DNA of 64,000 nt from contig CAWBNK010000030.1 in assembly GCA_963790065.1 (NCBI GenBank), forward strand, positions 48,454 through 112,453, written 5' to 3'. Made by a program: the position numbers and the translations under genes. Below, one piece after another: positions 24,661 to 32,030 of this stretch. Positions within the stretch are counted from its first letter, which is position 1; every line of letters starts with the position of its first letter. This stretch comes from Palsa-504 sp963790065 (GTDB lineage: Bacteria; Actinomycetota; Actinomycetes; Streptosporangiales; Streptosporangiaceae). A model generated the notes under the pieces. That model was not told the DNA's origin. It searched no databases and saw nothing but the letters and a program-made list of their open reading frames with translations.

Positions 24661-26270
24661 GACGTGACCCTGGCCCGCAGCCGCTGGTAGGTAAGGCCGT
24701 GTTTGTCGGCGAGGGCCAGCGCGTAGGCCAGGCCGTCGGCTGGCTTCCTGACTACCTTGAAGGTTCGTTCGGCCGGGTTGTCCGGGTCGACCGTGCTCAT
24801 CATGCTGACCACCTGCTCGCCGAGCGAGGCCAGCTCGTCCACGAACGTGACATAGACGCACACGACGTCGAGCTGGATCAGTTTCGTCAGCAGCTTCGTG
24901 CCCAGGAAACGGGCATCGTGCAGGGTGGTGGAGGTGAAGATCTCGTTCAGGATCACGATGCTGCCCGACGTGGCCGACCGGACGATCTCGCCGGCCCGGA
25001 CCAGGTCGTCCTCCAGCTTCCCGCTCATCTTGGTGAGGTCTTCCTCCCGCTCGAAATGGGTAAAGAGCCGGTCGAACAGGAACAGCCGGGCGGCGCTGCC
25101 CGGGACCGGGCAGCCGACGCTGGCCAGGTGATGCAGCTGGCCGAAGGTCCGGGCGAAGGTCGTCTTGCCGCCCTGGTTCGGCCCGGTCACCACGAAAATG
25201 CGCTCGCCGTCCCCTAGGCGGAAGTCGTTGGTGACCACCGGCTTGCCGCCCAGGATGAGCTTGCGGGCCAGGGCCAGGTCGAAGGTACCGTCCGCCAGGA
25301 TCTCCTTCGACTCAGCCGAGACCTCCGGGTAGCAGAAACTCAGCCCGGCCGAACGAAGCGGCCTGATGTGATCCAGGTAGGCGAGATAGAACTGGAAATC
25401 CCGGTCGGCGCGCCGGACGCCCTCATCGACAAACCCGGCGTGCCGGCGGCAGTACTCATCCAGGGCGGCGAACTCATCCGGGAACAGCTGCGCCACCAGC
25501 TCGACGATCTGGGCGGCGACGTGATTCATTCCCGGCCACGTCCGGTAGCGGATCCGGTAGTCCTTGGCCGCGCCCTGCTTAAACCGCTCGAAGGTCTGCA
25601 GCACCTCGGCGCTGTAGTCGGCCTCGTCCTGGTAGCGGCTCACCTCGACCCGGAGGCCCCGGATGCGGGTGCAGTAGCGGATCCGCCCGAGCTCTTCCTT
25701 GCGGTTGCCCGTATCGCTGGCCAGGGCGGTGAACCCGGCCGACGCCACATAGGAAGCCAGGTGCTCCCGGAAGGCCAGCAGGCCGCGGGAGCTGATCTGC
25801 GCCGAGGCCAGGTGCCCGGCCAGCGACCGCACCGCGTCACAGTAGATGGCCGCCGCGTCCAGGAACCAGCCCTCTCGCTGGTAACGCTCACGCATGTCCT
25901 TCAGCTGACGCAGATGCGCGCGGACCTCCTGCATGCGGTCGGCGAACTGCTCGAGCTGGCCGAACAACGCGTGGTCCTCCAGGTCCCGGAAGACCTCCTG
26001 CCGGTAGCGCACCGTGGCGGCATCGTGCAGCTGGCCGAACAGGACCGCCGTGATGAGATCACGCTCTTCGCGATCACCGGCGATCTCAGGCACGATCTGG
26101 TCGAGGTTCAGGTCCGCCGCGAAGGAGCGGTCCTCGTCCGCTTCCCCGGTCTCCCCCGCCGCCGTGGCGTCCGCGAACAGCAAGCTGGGGAGGCTTCGGT
26201 GGTTGTCCTGCGGTGCAGGAGACGGGGTTTCCTGGCCTTGGCTCAGGCTTCCGGATGTTTGCTGCGCCAT
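24657..26270 (-). CDS. MutS-like ATPase, first gene of pair under fluoride riboswitch
   Basis: 537 residues. Walker A VTGPNQGGKTTFAR (~residue 362), FTHFEREEDLTKMSGKLEDD, Walker B variant VILNEIFTSTTLHDARFLG and VYVTFVDELASL. A helical region occupies residues 60-340, with no MutS I domain. ATG 26270 was chosen over an upstream ATG at 26348 because ACAGGAGG lies five bases before it and the longer form would read through the riboswitch. Its ribosome site is masked by riboswitch E. It is probably a DNA- or RNA-acting motor used under fluoride stress; the role is inferred. Confidence 0.88.
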   Translation of the reverse strand: MAQQTSGSLSQGQETPSPAPQDNHRSLPSLLFADATAAGETGEADEDRSFAADLNLDQIVPEIAGDREERDLITAVLFGQLHDAATVRYRQEVFRDLEDHALFGQLEQFADRMQEVRAHLRQLKDMRERYQREGWFLDAAAIYCDAVRSLAGHLASAQISSRGLLAFREHLASYVASAGFTALASDTGNRKEELGRIRYCTRIRGLRVEVSRYQDEADYSAEVLQTFERFKQGAAKDYRIRYRTWPGMNHVAAQIVELVAQLFPDEFAALDEYCRRHAGFVDEGVRRADRDFQFYLAYLDHIRPLRSAGLSFCYPEVSAESKEILADGTFDLALARKLILGGKPVVTNDFRLGDGERIFVVTGPNQGGKTTFARTFGQLHHLASVGCPVPGSAARLFLFDRLFTHFEREEDLTKMSGKLEDDLVRAGEIVRSATSGSIVILNEIFTSTTLHDARFLGTKLLTKLIQLDVVCVYVTFVDELASLGEQVVSMMSTVDPDNPAERTFKVVRKPADGLAYALALADKHGLTYQRLRARVTS

Positions 26271-26276
26271 GCCTGC

Positions 26277-26353
26277 CTCCTGTGTTCTGGCCGCCAAACG
26301 CGGACCACAGGAGCCATCAGCCACCAGGGCGCTACCGGCGAGCTCCATCGCCG
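26277..26353 (-). promoter_or_regulatory. Fluoride (crcB) riboswitch E, before MutS-like pair
   Basis: Aptamer 26353-26308 (minus). P1 CGGCGA-UGGAGC-UCGCCG, short second hairpin, then GGCUGAUGGCUCCUGUGG. Here the loop is GGAGC instead of GAGGC and the partner strand is GCUCC instead of GCCUC, a compensatory double change that preserves the pseudoknot. CUCCUGUG (26313-26306) is perfectly complementary to CACAGGAG (26284-26277), the ribosome site of the gene at 26270. Fluoride binding should free that site. Confidence 0.92.
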
Positions 26354-26361
26354 TGGCACCG

Positions 26362-26382
26362 ATTCTACGGCGCTGTTACGAT
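26362..26382. promoter_or_regulatory. Back-to-back -10 candidates between two riboswitches
   Basis: TAGAAT on the minus strand (26367-26362) and TACGAT on the plus strand (26377-26382) lie 10 and 10 bases upstream of the first P1 bases region of riboswitches E and C respectively (8-12 bases depending on where P1 is taken to start). Both transcripts would therefore begin just before their aptamers. -35 boxes are not obvious. Inference from spacing and TANNNT match. Confidence 0.45.
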
Positions 26383-26392
26383 GGATGTGATC

Positions 26393-26484
26393 ACGCGATG
26401 AGGCTCGCGTACTGCTGAGCCGGGTAAACCGGTCGGCTGATGGCCTCTACCTGCAGGCGTTCCGACGCATAGGCGGGAGAGGTC
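26393..26484 (+). promoter_or_regulatory. Fluoride (crcB) riboswitch C, before Ehr operon 2
   Basis: Aptamer 26393-26451. P1 ACGCGA-UGAGGC-UCGCGU, hairpin CCGG-GUAAA-CCGG, then GGCUGAUGGCCUCUACC. GAGGC in the loop pairs with GCCUC. GGCCUCU (26442-26448) can alternatively pair with AGAGGUC (26478-26484), covering the GGGAGAGG ribosome site of the gene at 26489, with a GCGU-UCCG-ACGC hairpin inside the enclosed loop. There is no leader ORF here; the switch acts directly on the first Ehr-2 gene. Confidence 0.92.
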
Positions 26485-26488
26485 CGGC

Positions 26489-27439
26489 GTGATCCCTGAT
26501 CTCATCCAGGTGCTGCAGAGCCTGGTGGTCCTGACCCTGGCTCCCCTGTACGCGGGCGTGCTGACCCGGGCCGAGTCCATCGTGGCCTGCAAACGCGGGC
26601 CGAGCGTACTGCAGCCGTACCGGGACCTGGCCAAGCTGCTGCGCAAGGGCAGCGCGATCAGTGACCAGGCGTCCTGGGTGTTCCGCGGCGCGCCGTTCGT
26701 GGCCTTCGCCTGCTACCTGACCGTCTCGGTGATCGTTCCTGTGATCACCGACGAGCCGCTGCCGCTGGCGTTCCTGGCCGACCTGATCGGCGGGGCGTTC
26801 GTGCTCACGCTGGCCAGTTTCGTGATCTCGCTGGCCGGCCTGGATACCGCGAGCCCCTATGGCGGGCTCGGGGCGAGCCGGGCCAGCTGGATCGGCAGCA
26901 TGGCCGAGCCCGCGCTGATCCTGGTGTTCTTCACGGTCGGCGCGGTGTCGGCGTCAGACAACCCGTACCTGATGAATCACGCCGTCGCGTCTTCGCCGTA
27001 CGTGGTGGTGCTGCCCACGCACCTGCTGGGGCTGGTCGCCTTCTTCATGATCGTGCTGATGGAGAACGGCCGGATCCCCATCGATACCCCGGGCGGCTCG
27101 ACCGAGATCTCGATGATCGAGGAGAGCCGGGTACTGGAGTACTCGGGCCGCGAGTACGCGCTGGTCAAGTGGGGCAGCTGGATGAAGCTGTTCCTCTTGT
27201 CGTCGATCTTCATGAACGTGTTCGTGATCCCCTGGGGGCTCGGGAACGCGGCCAGCCTGCCCGGCGCGCTGCTGGCCATCCCGATCCTGCTCGGCAAGCT
27301 CGCGCTGTGCGGGCTGGCCATCGTCATCATCGACACCTCGTTCGCCAAGCTGCGGTTCTTCCGCATCGCCGAGTTCCTCGGCGCCGCCTTCATGCTGGCC
27401 CTGGTCGGCGTGGCCACCTCGTACGTGATCGGAGCGTGA
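26489..27439 (+). CDS. Ehr-2 membrane subunit, NuoH/HyfC-HycD-like
   Basis: 316 residues from GTG 26489, about eight helices. Loops CKRGPSVLQPYRDLAKLLRK (~residue 35) and ENGRIPIDTPGGSTEISMIE (~190), then RVLEYSGREYALVKWGSW, give the best HycD match of the two paralogues. It anchors the peripheral arm to the membrane arm. First gene of a seven-gene operon whose ribosome site (GGGAGAGG) is part of riboswitch C. Confidence 0.93.
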   Translation: MIPDLIQVLQSLVVLTLAPLYAGVLTRAESIVACKRGPSVLQPYRDLAKLLRKGSAISDQASWVFRGAPFVAFACYLTVSVIVPVITDEPLPLAFLADLIGGAFVLTLASFVISLAGLDTASPYGGLGASRASWIGSMAEPALILVFFTVGAVSASDNPYLMNHAVASSPYVVVLPTHLLGLVAFFMIVLMENGRIPIDTPGGSTEISMIEESRVLEYSGREYALVKWGSWMKLFLLSSIFMNVFVIPWGLGNAASLPGALLAIPILLGKLALCGLAIVIIDTSFAKLRFFRIAEFLGAAFMLALVGVATSYVIGA

Positions 27440-27443
27440 GCCG

Positions 27444-28118
27444 GTGCAGAGCCTGTCCGCCACCAGCGCCGCGGGCGTCCTGCTTGACCTGTCCGGGGTG
27501 CTGATCCTGCTGCTGGCCTTCGCCTGCCTGGCCTCCAAGCTGTTCAACAGGTACGTGGTCTACTACGGCGCCCAGTCGGTAGTGCTGTCGTTCGCGGCCG
27601 GGACCGCCGCGGTGGCCTTCCACAGCGCCGAGCTGTGGATCCTCGCCGCCCTCACGCTGGCGGTCAAGGGCATCGCGATCCCGGTGGCGGCGCGCAGGCT
27701 GCTGGTGACGCGGCTGGCCCTCAAGCGCGACGCGGCCATGTCGACCGGCCTGTCCACCTCGCTGATCGCCGGCGGCGCGCTGACCGCGTTCGCTTACCTG
27801 GTGACCCGGCCGGCGCTGCTGCCGCACGGCACGGTCGCGTCCGCAGTGGTCCCGCTGTCCACCGCGGTGATCCTGCTCGGGTCGCTGTCGATGGTGGTGC
27901 GCCGGCACACCGTCGCGCAGCTCATCGGCTGGCTCATCGTGGAGAACGGGGTCTTCCTGGGAGCGATCACCCTGGTGGCGACGTTCCCGTTCATCGTCGA
28001 GGCCGGGATCTTCCTGGACATCGTGGCGGGGGTGCTGATCATGGTGGTGTTCGTGTCCGGCCTGACCCGCCAGCTCGCTGAGGCGAGCGCCGCCGAGCTT
28101 CGGGAGCTCCGCGGATGA
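27444..28118 (+). CDS. Ehr-2 membrane subunit, HyfE-like (NuoK-related)
   Basis: 224 residues from GTG 27444, four bases after the previous stop. About seven helices. HyfE-like segments are VVYYGAQSVVLSFAAGTAAV, LTLAVKGIAIPVAARRLL and AQLIGWLIVENGVFLGAITL, with the conserved membrane Glu. It parallels the 16606 gene in operon 1. Its stop overlaps the next ATG (ATGA). Confidence 0.9.
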   Translation: MQSLSATSAAGVLLDLSGVLILLLAFACLASKLFNRYVVYYGAQSVVLSFAAGTAAVAFHSAELWILAALTLAVKGIAIPVAARRLLVTRLALKRDAAMSTGLSTSLIAGGALTAFAYLVTRPALLPHGTVASAVVPLSTAVILLGSLSMVVRRHTVAQLIGWLIVENGVFLGAITLVATFPFIVEAGIFLDIVAGVLIMVVFVSGLTRQLAEASAAELRELRG

Positions 28119-29590
28119 CCGCCCTGGCCATCCTCGTGGTGCTGGGCCCGCTGGCCGGCCCGGCCGCCGCGATCGCGGGCGCGCGGGCCCGGCTGGCCGG
28201 CGCGGCGCAGGCGGCCGGGGCCGCGATCGCCCTGGGCTGCGCGCTGGCGCTGCTGGTGACGCTGGACGGCCGCGGGCCGCTGGCGGGCTGGGACGGATTC
28301 CTGTACGTGGACTCGCTCGGCGGGTTCTTCATGATGACGGTGGCGGCGGTGACGCTGCTGGCCGCCCTGGGCTCGGCCGGGTACGTCACGGCCCAGGAAG
28401 ACAGCGGCGAGCTCAGCGGGTTCCAGGTCCGGCTGTACTACACGTTCTTCGGCCTGTTCGCCTCGCTCATGCTCGCGGCGCTGGGGACCGGCAACCTGGG
28501 GCTGCTGTTTGTCCTGGTGGAGGCGAGCACGCTGGCCAGCGCGGCCCTGGTCGGGATCGAGGGGCAGTCGCGGTCCCTGGAGGCGGCGTGGAAGTACGTC
28601 ATCATCAGCTCCCTGGGCGTCACGATCGCGCTGGCCGGAACGCTGTTCCTGTTCTACTCGGGCAGTGCCCTGCATCTGGGCTCGAACCTAGGCCTGACCT
28701 GGCCGTACCTGCTCGCTCACGCGCACGCGCTGGCGCCGCAGAGCCTGCGACTGGCGTTCCTGCTGGCCGTGGTGGGATACGGCACCAAGGTCGGGCTGGC
28801 GCCGATGCACACCTGGCTGCCCGACGCGCATGCCGAGGCCCCGAGCCCGGCCAGCGCGATGCTGTCCGCCGCGCTGCTCAACACCGGCATGTACGCGATC
28901 ATCAGGTTCCTGGCCATCGCGCAGGCCCGGCTGGGCGATACGTACCCGCGGGCGGTGCTGCTGTCCTTCGGGTTCGCCTCCATCGTGATCGGCGCGCTGT
29001 TCATGGTGCGGCGGGGGAATTTCAAGCGGCTGTTCGCCTACTCCTCGGTCGAGCACATGGGCATCATCGCGGTGGCCCTAGGTTTCGGCGGCACGCTGGG
29101 GCTGTACGGCGCGCTGCTGCAGATGCTCAACCACGCGCTGGCCAAGGCGGTGCTGTTCCTGTCCAGCGGTGACGTGGCCCTCCGCTACCGGACCAGGGAA
29201 GCGGGACAGGTCAGCGGGCTGCTGGCCGCCGTGCCGGTTACCGGCGGGACGCTGCTGCTGGCCTCGTTCGCGGTCCTCGGCTCACCGCCCTTCGGCTTGT
29301 TCCTGTCCGAGCTCACCATCGTGCGGGCGGGTTTTGCCCGCGGCAGCCCGGTCTTCCCCCTGCTCCTGCTGGGGTTGCTCGGGCTGGCCTTCATCGCCTT
29401 CGCCCGGACCACGGCCGGGATGGTGACCGGAGACCCGCCCCGACTGGCCAGCCCCTACCGTGACCGCACCGAGGTGGTGGTCACGGCGGTACCCATGGTC
29501 CTCGGCCTGGCGGCGTTGCTGGTCCTCGGGCTGTGGATCCCGGCCGGTCTGGATACGGTGCTGCGGCATTCGATAGCGGTGATCGGATGA
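28115..29590 (+). CDS. Ehr-2 antiporter-like subunit, HyfF/NuoN-M-like
   Basis: 491 residues, about 14 helices. Ion-path residues are present: Glu in LLFVLVEASTLASAALVGIE, Lys in AWKYVIISSLG, Lys in GYGTKVGLAPMHTWLPDAHA, His in AYSSVEHMGIIAVALG and Lys in NHALAKAVLFLSSGD. Same architecture and length as the 17302 protein. It overlaps both neighbours by four bases, so expression is tightly coupled. Confidence 0.92.
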   Translation: MTALAILVVLGPLAGPAAAIAGARARLAGAAQAAGAAIALGCALALLVTLDGRGPLAGWDGFLYVDSLGGFFMMTVAAVTLLAALGSAGYVTAQEDSGELSGFQVRLYYTFFGLFASLMLAALGTGNLGLLFVLVEASTLASAALVGIEGQSRSLEAAWKYVIISSLGVTIALAGTLFLFYSGSALHLGSNLGLTWPYLLAHAHALAPQSLRLAFLLAVVGYGTKVGLAPMHTWLPDAHAEAPSPASAMLSAALLNTGMYAIIRFLAIAQARLGDTYPRAVLLSFGFASIVIGALFMVRRGNFKRLFAYSSVEHMGIIAVALGFGGTLGLYGALLQMLNHALAKAVLFLSSGDVALRYRTREAGQVSGLLAAVPVTGGTLLLASFAVLGSPPFGLFLSELTIVRAGFARGSPVFPLLLLGLLGLAFIAFARTTAGMVTGDPPRLASPYRDRTEVVVTAVPMVLGLAALLVLGLWIPAGLDTVLRHSIAVIG

Positions 29591-31164
29591 CGGCCGTCGA
29601 ACCGCAGCCGACCGGCACGGCCAGGCGCCTGGTGCGCGAGCTCACCGGGCTCGGAGGCCAGGAAGTCAGGGACAGCGGCGCCACCCGGGGAGCGGCCACC
29701 GTCCGGCTCCGGCCCGAGACCCTGGAGGCGGCCACGCACGCCCTGGCCGGCACCGCCGGCACCCGCCTGGCCGACATGTTCGCCGACAACCACGGGGACG
29801 CCCCGACCCTGCGCCTGGTCTGGGCGCACGAATCCGGCTACCTGGTGACCGAGACCGAGATCGAGTACGACCGCTACCCGTCGCTGTCCGACATCGCTCC
29901 GGCCGCGTTCGTCGAGGAATGCGAGATCTACGAGCAGTTCGGCATCCGGCCCGTCACCGGCAAGCCGCTCAACCGGCTCATGCTGCCGCCGCACGCCGGA
30001 TCCGATTTCCCCCGGCTCGGCCACCGGCCGACGCACCAGCCGGAAGAAGTGCACGCGCCGCACACCGTGGCAGGCCAGGCGTTCGAGTTCCCGTTCGGGC
30101 CGGTCCGCCAAGTCGGGGTGGAGAGCCTGTACTACGGGCTGGTGACCAGCGGCGAGGAAGTCGTCGACCTGTACCTGTTCACCTGGCACAAGCATCGCGG
30201 CGTGGAATGGCGGCTGCGCGGCACGACACCACGTGAGGCGATCTTCCTGGTCGAACGCGCCGAGGGCCTCAGCGCCGTCGCGGTCGGCTGGGCCTTTGCC
30301 GCGGCGGCCGAAGCCGCCCTCGGTGTCGCGGTGCCCGCGCCAACGGACCGGACCAGGGCGGTCGCGCTCGAGCTTGAGCGGCTGTACAACCATGCGGCGG
30401 CCGTGGCCGCGCTGTGCCAGGCCACCGGGCTGACCGTCGGCCAGTCCGCCGCCGAGATCGCGCTGGAGCGGATGCTGCGGGTCAATGCCGCTGCCTTCGG
30501 CCACCGGTACCTGTTCGGCGTGGTCAGCCCCGGCGGAGCCAGCCGAGCGCCGGACGCCGACGTGCTGCGGCGCGACCTGCCCGGCGCCTACGCCGAACTG
30601 CGCCGGGCCGCCGACGCGCTGCTGGCCACGAACTCGTTCATCGACCGGCTGGAGGCCACCGGCATCCTGACCGACGAGCAGGCCCGCCGCCTGGGCCTGG
30701 TCGGACCGGTGGCGCGGGCCACCGGGCTGCCGCTGGATGCCCGGCTGAACGCCAGCGATCCGCCAGATGCGGCCGCGGGCGGCGGTCCGTACGCCGAGCA
30801 CCCGATCGGGATCGTCACCGCAGACGGCGGTGATGCGCTCGCCCGTTTCCAGGTGATGCTGGGCGAGGCGGCCGAGTCGGTCCGGCTCATCGCCGACTTC
30901 CTCGACGCGGGCACCGCGGCGGACCGCACCCCGCTGCCCCCGGGCGGCGGGGCCGGGCTGGGCTGGGCCGAATCAGCCCGGGGTGAGGTCCTGGCCTGGG
31001 TCGCGCTGGACGAGACGGGGCGGGTCAGCCGGGCCAGGCTGCGCCCGGGGTCGGCGCGCAACTGGCGCGGCTTCGACGATGCATGCCGGTCGCAGAACGT
31101 ATTTACCGACATTCCGATCATCGAGGCCAGCTTCTGGCTGACCGTGGCCGGAATGGCCCGCTGA
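29587..31164 (+). CDS. Ehr-2 large subunit (HycE/NuoCD-like) without Ni ligands
   Basis: 525 residues, intact. NuoC-like domain ~20-150 (VTETEIEYDRYPSLSDIAPA, FGIRPVTGKPLNRLMLPP), then a NuoD/HycE-like domain. The nickel site is absent: RAEGLS at 224-229 replaces RxCGxC, and the terminal FTDIPIIEASFWLTVAG replaces DPCxxC. The HKHRGVEWRL segment near 203 is conserved as in HycE (FYKHRG in Ehr-1). It may bind another small substrate or act as a structural coupling module. ATG 29587 overlaps the previous stop. Confidence 0.92.
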   Translation: MTAVEPQPTGTARRLVRELTGLGGQEVRDSGATRGAATVRLRPETLEAATHALAGTAGTRLADMFADNHGDAPTLRLVWAHESGYLVTETEIEYDRYPSLSDIAPAAFVEECEIYEQFGIRPVTGKPLNRLMLPPHAGSDFPRLGHRPTHQPEEVHAPHTVAGQAFEFPFGPVRQVGVESLYYGLVTSGEEVVDLYLFTWHKHRGVEWRLRGTTPREAIFLVERAEGLSAVAVGWAFAAAAEAALGVAVPAPTDRTRAVALELERLYNHAAAVAALCQATGLTVGQSAAEIALERMLRVNAAAFGHRYLFGVVSPGGASRAPDADVLRRDLPGAYAELRRAADALLATNSFIDRLEATGILTDEQARRLGLVGPVARATGLPLDARLNASDPPDAAAGGGPYAEHPIGIVTADGGDALARFQVMLGEAAESVRLIADFLDAGTAADRTPLPPGGGAGLGWAESARGEVLAWVALDETGRVSRARLRPGSARNWRGFDDACRSQNVFTDIPIIEASFWLTVAGMAR

Positions 31165-31182
31165 GAAAGGAGGTGGGGCGAG

Positions 31183-31521
31183 GTGCCGCTGTGGTTCGTC
31201 CGGGGCCTGCGCCGTGGCGTGGTCACCACCCGCTACCCGGCCCGGCCTGACAGCTCGGCCGCTTCGCTGCCCACGCCGCCCGCGTTCCGGCCCCGGCAGC
31301 TTACCCGGCAGATCGCCGACCGCATCGCCGCGATCTGCCCGAGCCAAGCCCTGAGCCGCCGGGACGACATGCTGATCTTCGATGCCGGGGCCTGCACCGC
31401 CTGCGGCAGGTGCGCCGAGGCCGCTCCGGCCGCGGTTAGCGTGAGCGGAGAGTTCGAGCTCGCCGCCACGGCCCGTTCGGCGCTCATCAAAGAGATCCCG
31501 ATCCTCGGAGCACAGCCATGA
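31183..31521 (+). CDS. Ehr-2 ferredoxin-like subunit (HyfH-like), single [4Fe-4S]
   Basis: 112 residues from GTG 31183 with a strong AAAGGAGG ribosome site. Cys52 and CTACGRC (71, 74, 77) sit at exactly the same residue numbers as in the Ehr-1 fusion protein and provide one [4Fe-4S] cluster. Classical two-cluster HyfH proteins have eight cysteines, so one cluster has been lost in both. It starts MPLWFVRGLRRGVVTTRYPA, like the fused version. Its stop overlaps the next ATG. Confidence 0.9.
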   Translation: MPLWFVRGLRRGVVTTRYPARPDSSAASLPTPPAFRPRQLTRQIADRIAAICPSQALSRRDDMLIFDAGACTACGRCAEAAPAAVSVSGEFELAATARSALIKEIPILGAQP

Positions 31522-32030
31522 TCACCGGCCAGGACGAGGCGGAAGCGGCGCGGCGGCTGCGAGAGCAGGTGGCGGCGCAGTTCGGCCGCAGCCTGCACAT
31601 CCGCACGCTCGACACCGGGTCATGCGCGGTATGCGAGCAGGAGATCCGCTTGCTCACCGCGCCCCACTACGACCTGAACAGGCTTGGCTTCTTCTTTACC
31701 CCCGCCCCGCGGCACGCGGATCTGCTGCTGGTTACCGGGCCGATGGTGCGGGCGTTCGGTGCGGCGGCACGCAAGACCTACCAGGCCATGCCGGGGCCTA
31801 AGATCGTCGTTGCCACCGGTGCGTGCGCGCTGGGCGGCGTGTATCAGGAGGACCCGTTCGTCCACGGGAACGTGGGCCAGGTCCTGCCGGTCGACGTATG
31901 GATCCCGGGCTGCCCGCCCAGCCCGCTGGCCCTGCTGCAGGGCCTCGGCGTGGCGGTCGGCCGGCTAGCGGAGAAGACACCAGGCCTGACGTTTATCGCC
32001 GGCCCCGACCTTCCCGGAGGCGAGACGTGA
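31518..32030 (+). CDS. Ehr-2 small subunit, NuoB/HyfI-like with intact FeS ligands
   Basis: 170 residues. Cys36 and Cys39 (DTGSCAVCEQEI), Cys103 (ATGACALGG) and Cys132 (PGCPPSP) are the four proximal [4Fe-4S] (N2-type) ligands, all present. RHADLLLVTGP and GPKIVVATGA are family signatures. It thus keeps electron-transfer capacity that the Ehr-1 counterpart has lost. ATGA overlap upstream and GTGA overlap downstream. Confidence 0.93.
   Translation: MITGQDEAEAARRLREQVAAQFGRSLHIRTLDTGSCAVCEQEIRLLTAPHYDLNRLGFFFTPAPRHADLLLVTGPMVRAFGAAARKTYQAMPGPKIVVATGACALGGVYQEDPFVHGNVGQVLPVDVWIPGCPPSPLALLQGLGVAVGRLAEKTPGLTFIAGPDLPGGET

Noticed and set aside
23119..26270. Annotation of the paired ATPases as mismatch-repair MutS
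   Set aside because: Only domain V and a helical lever region are present; the mismatch-recognition and connector domains are missing.
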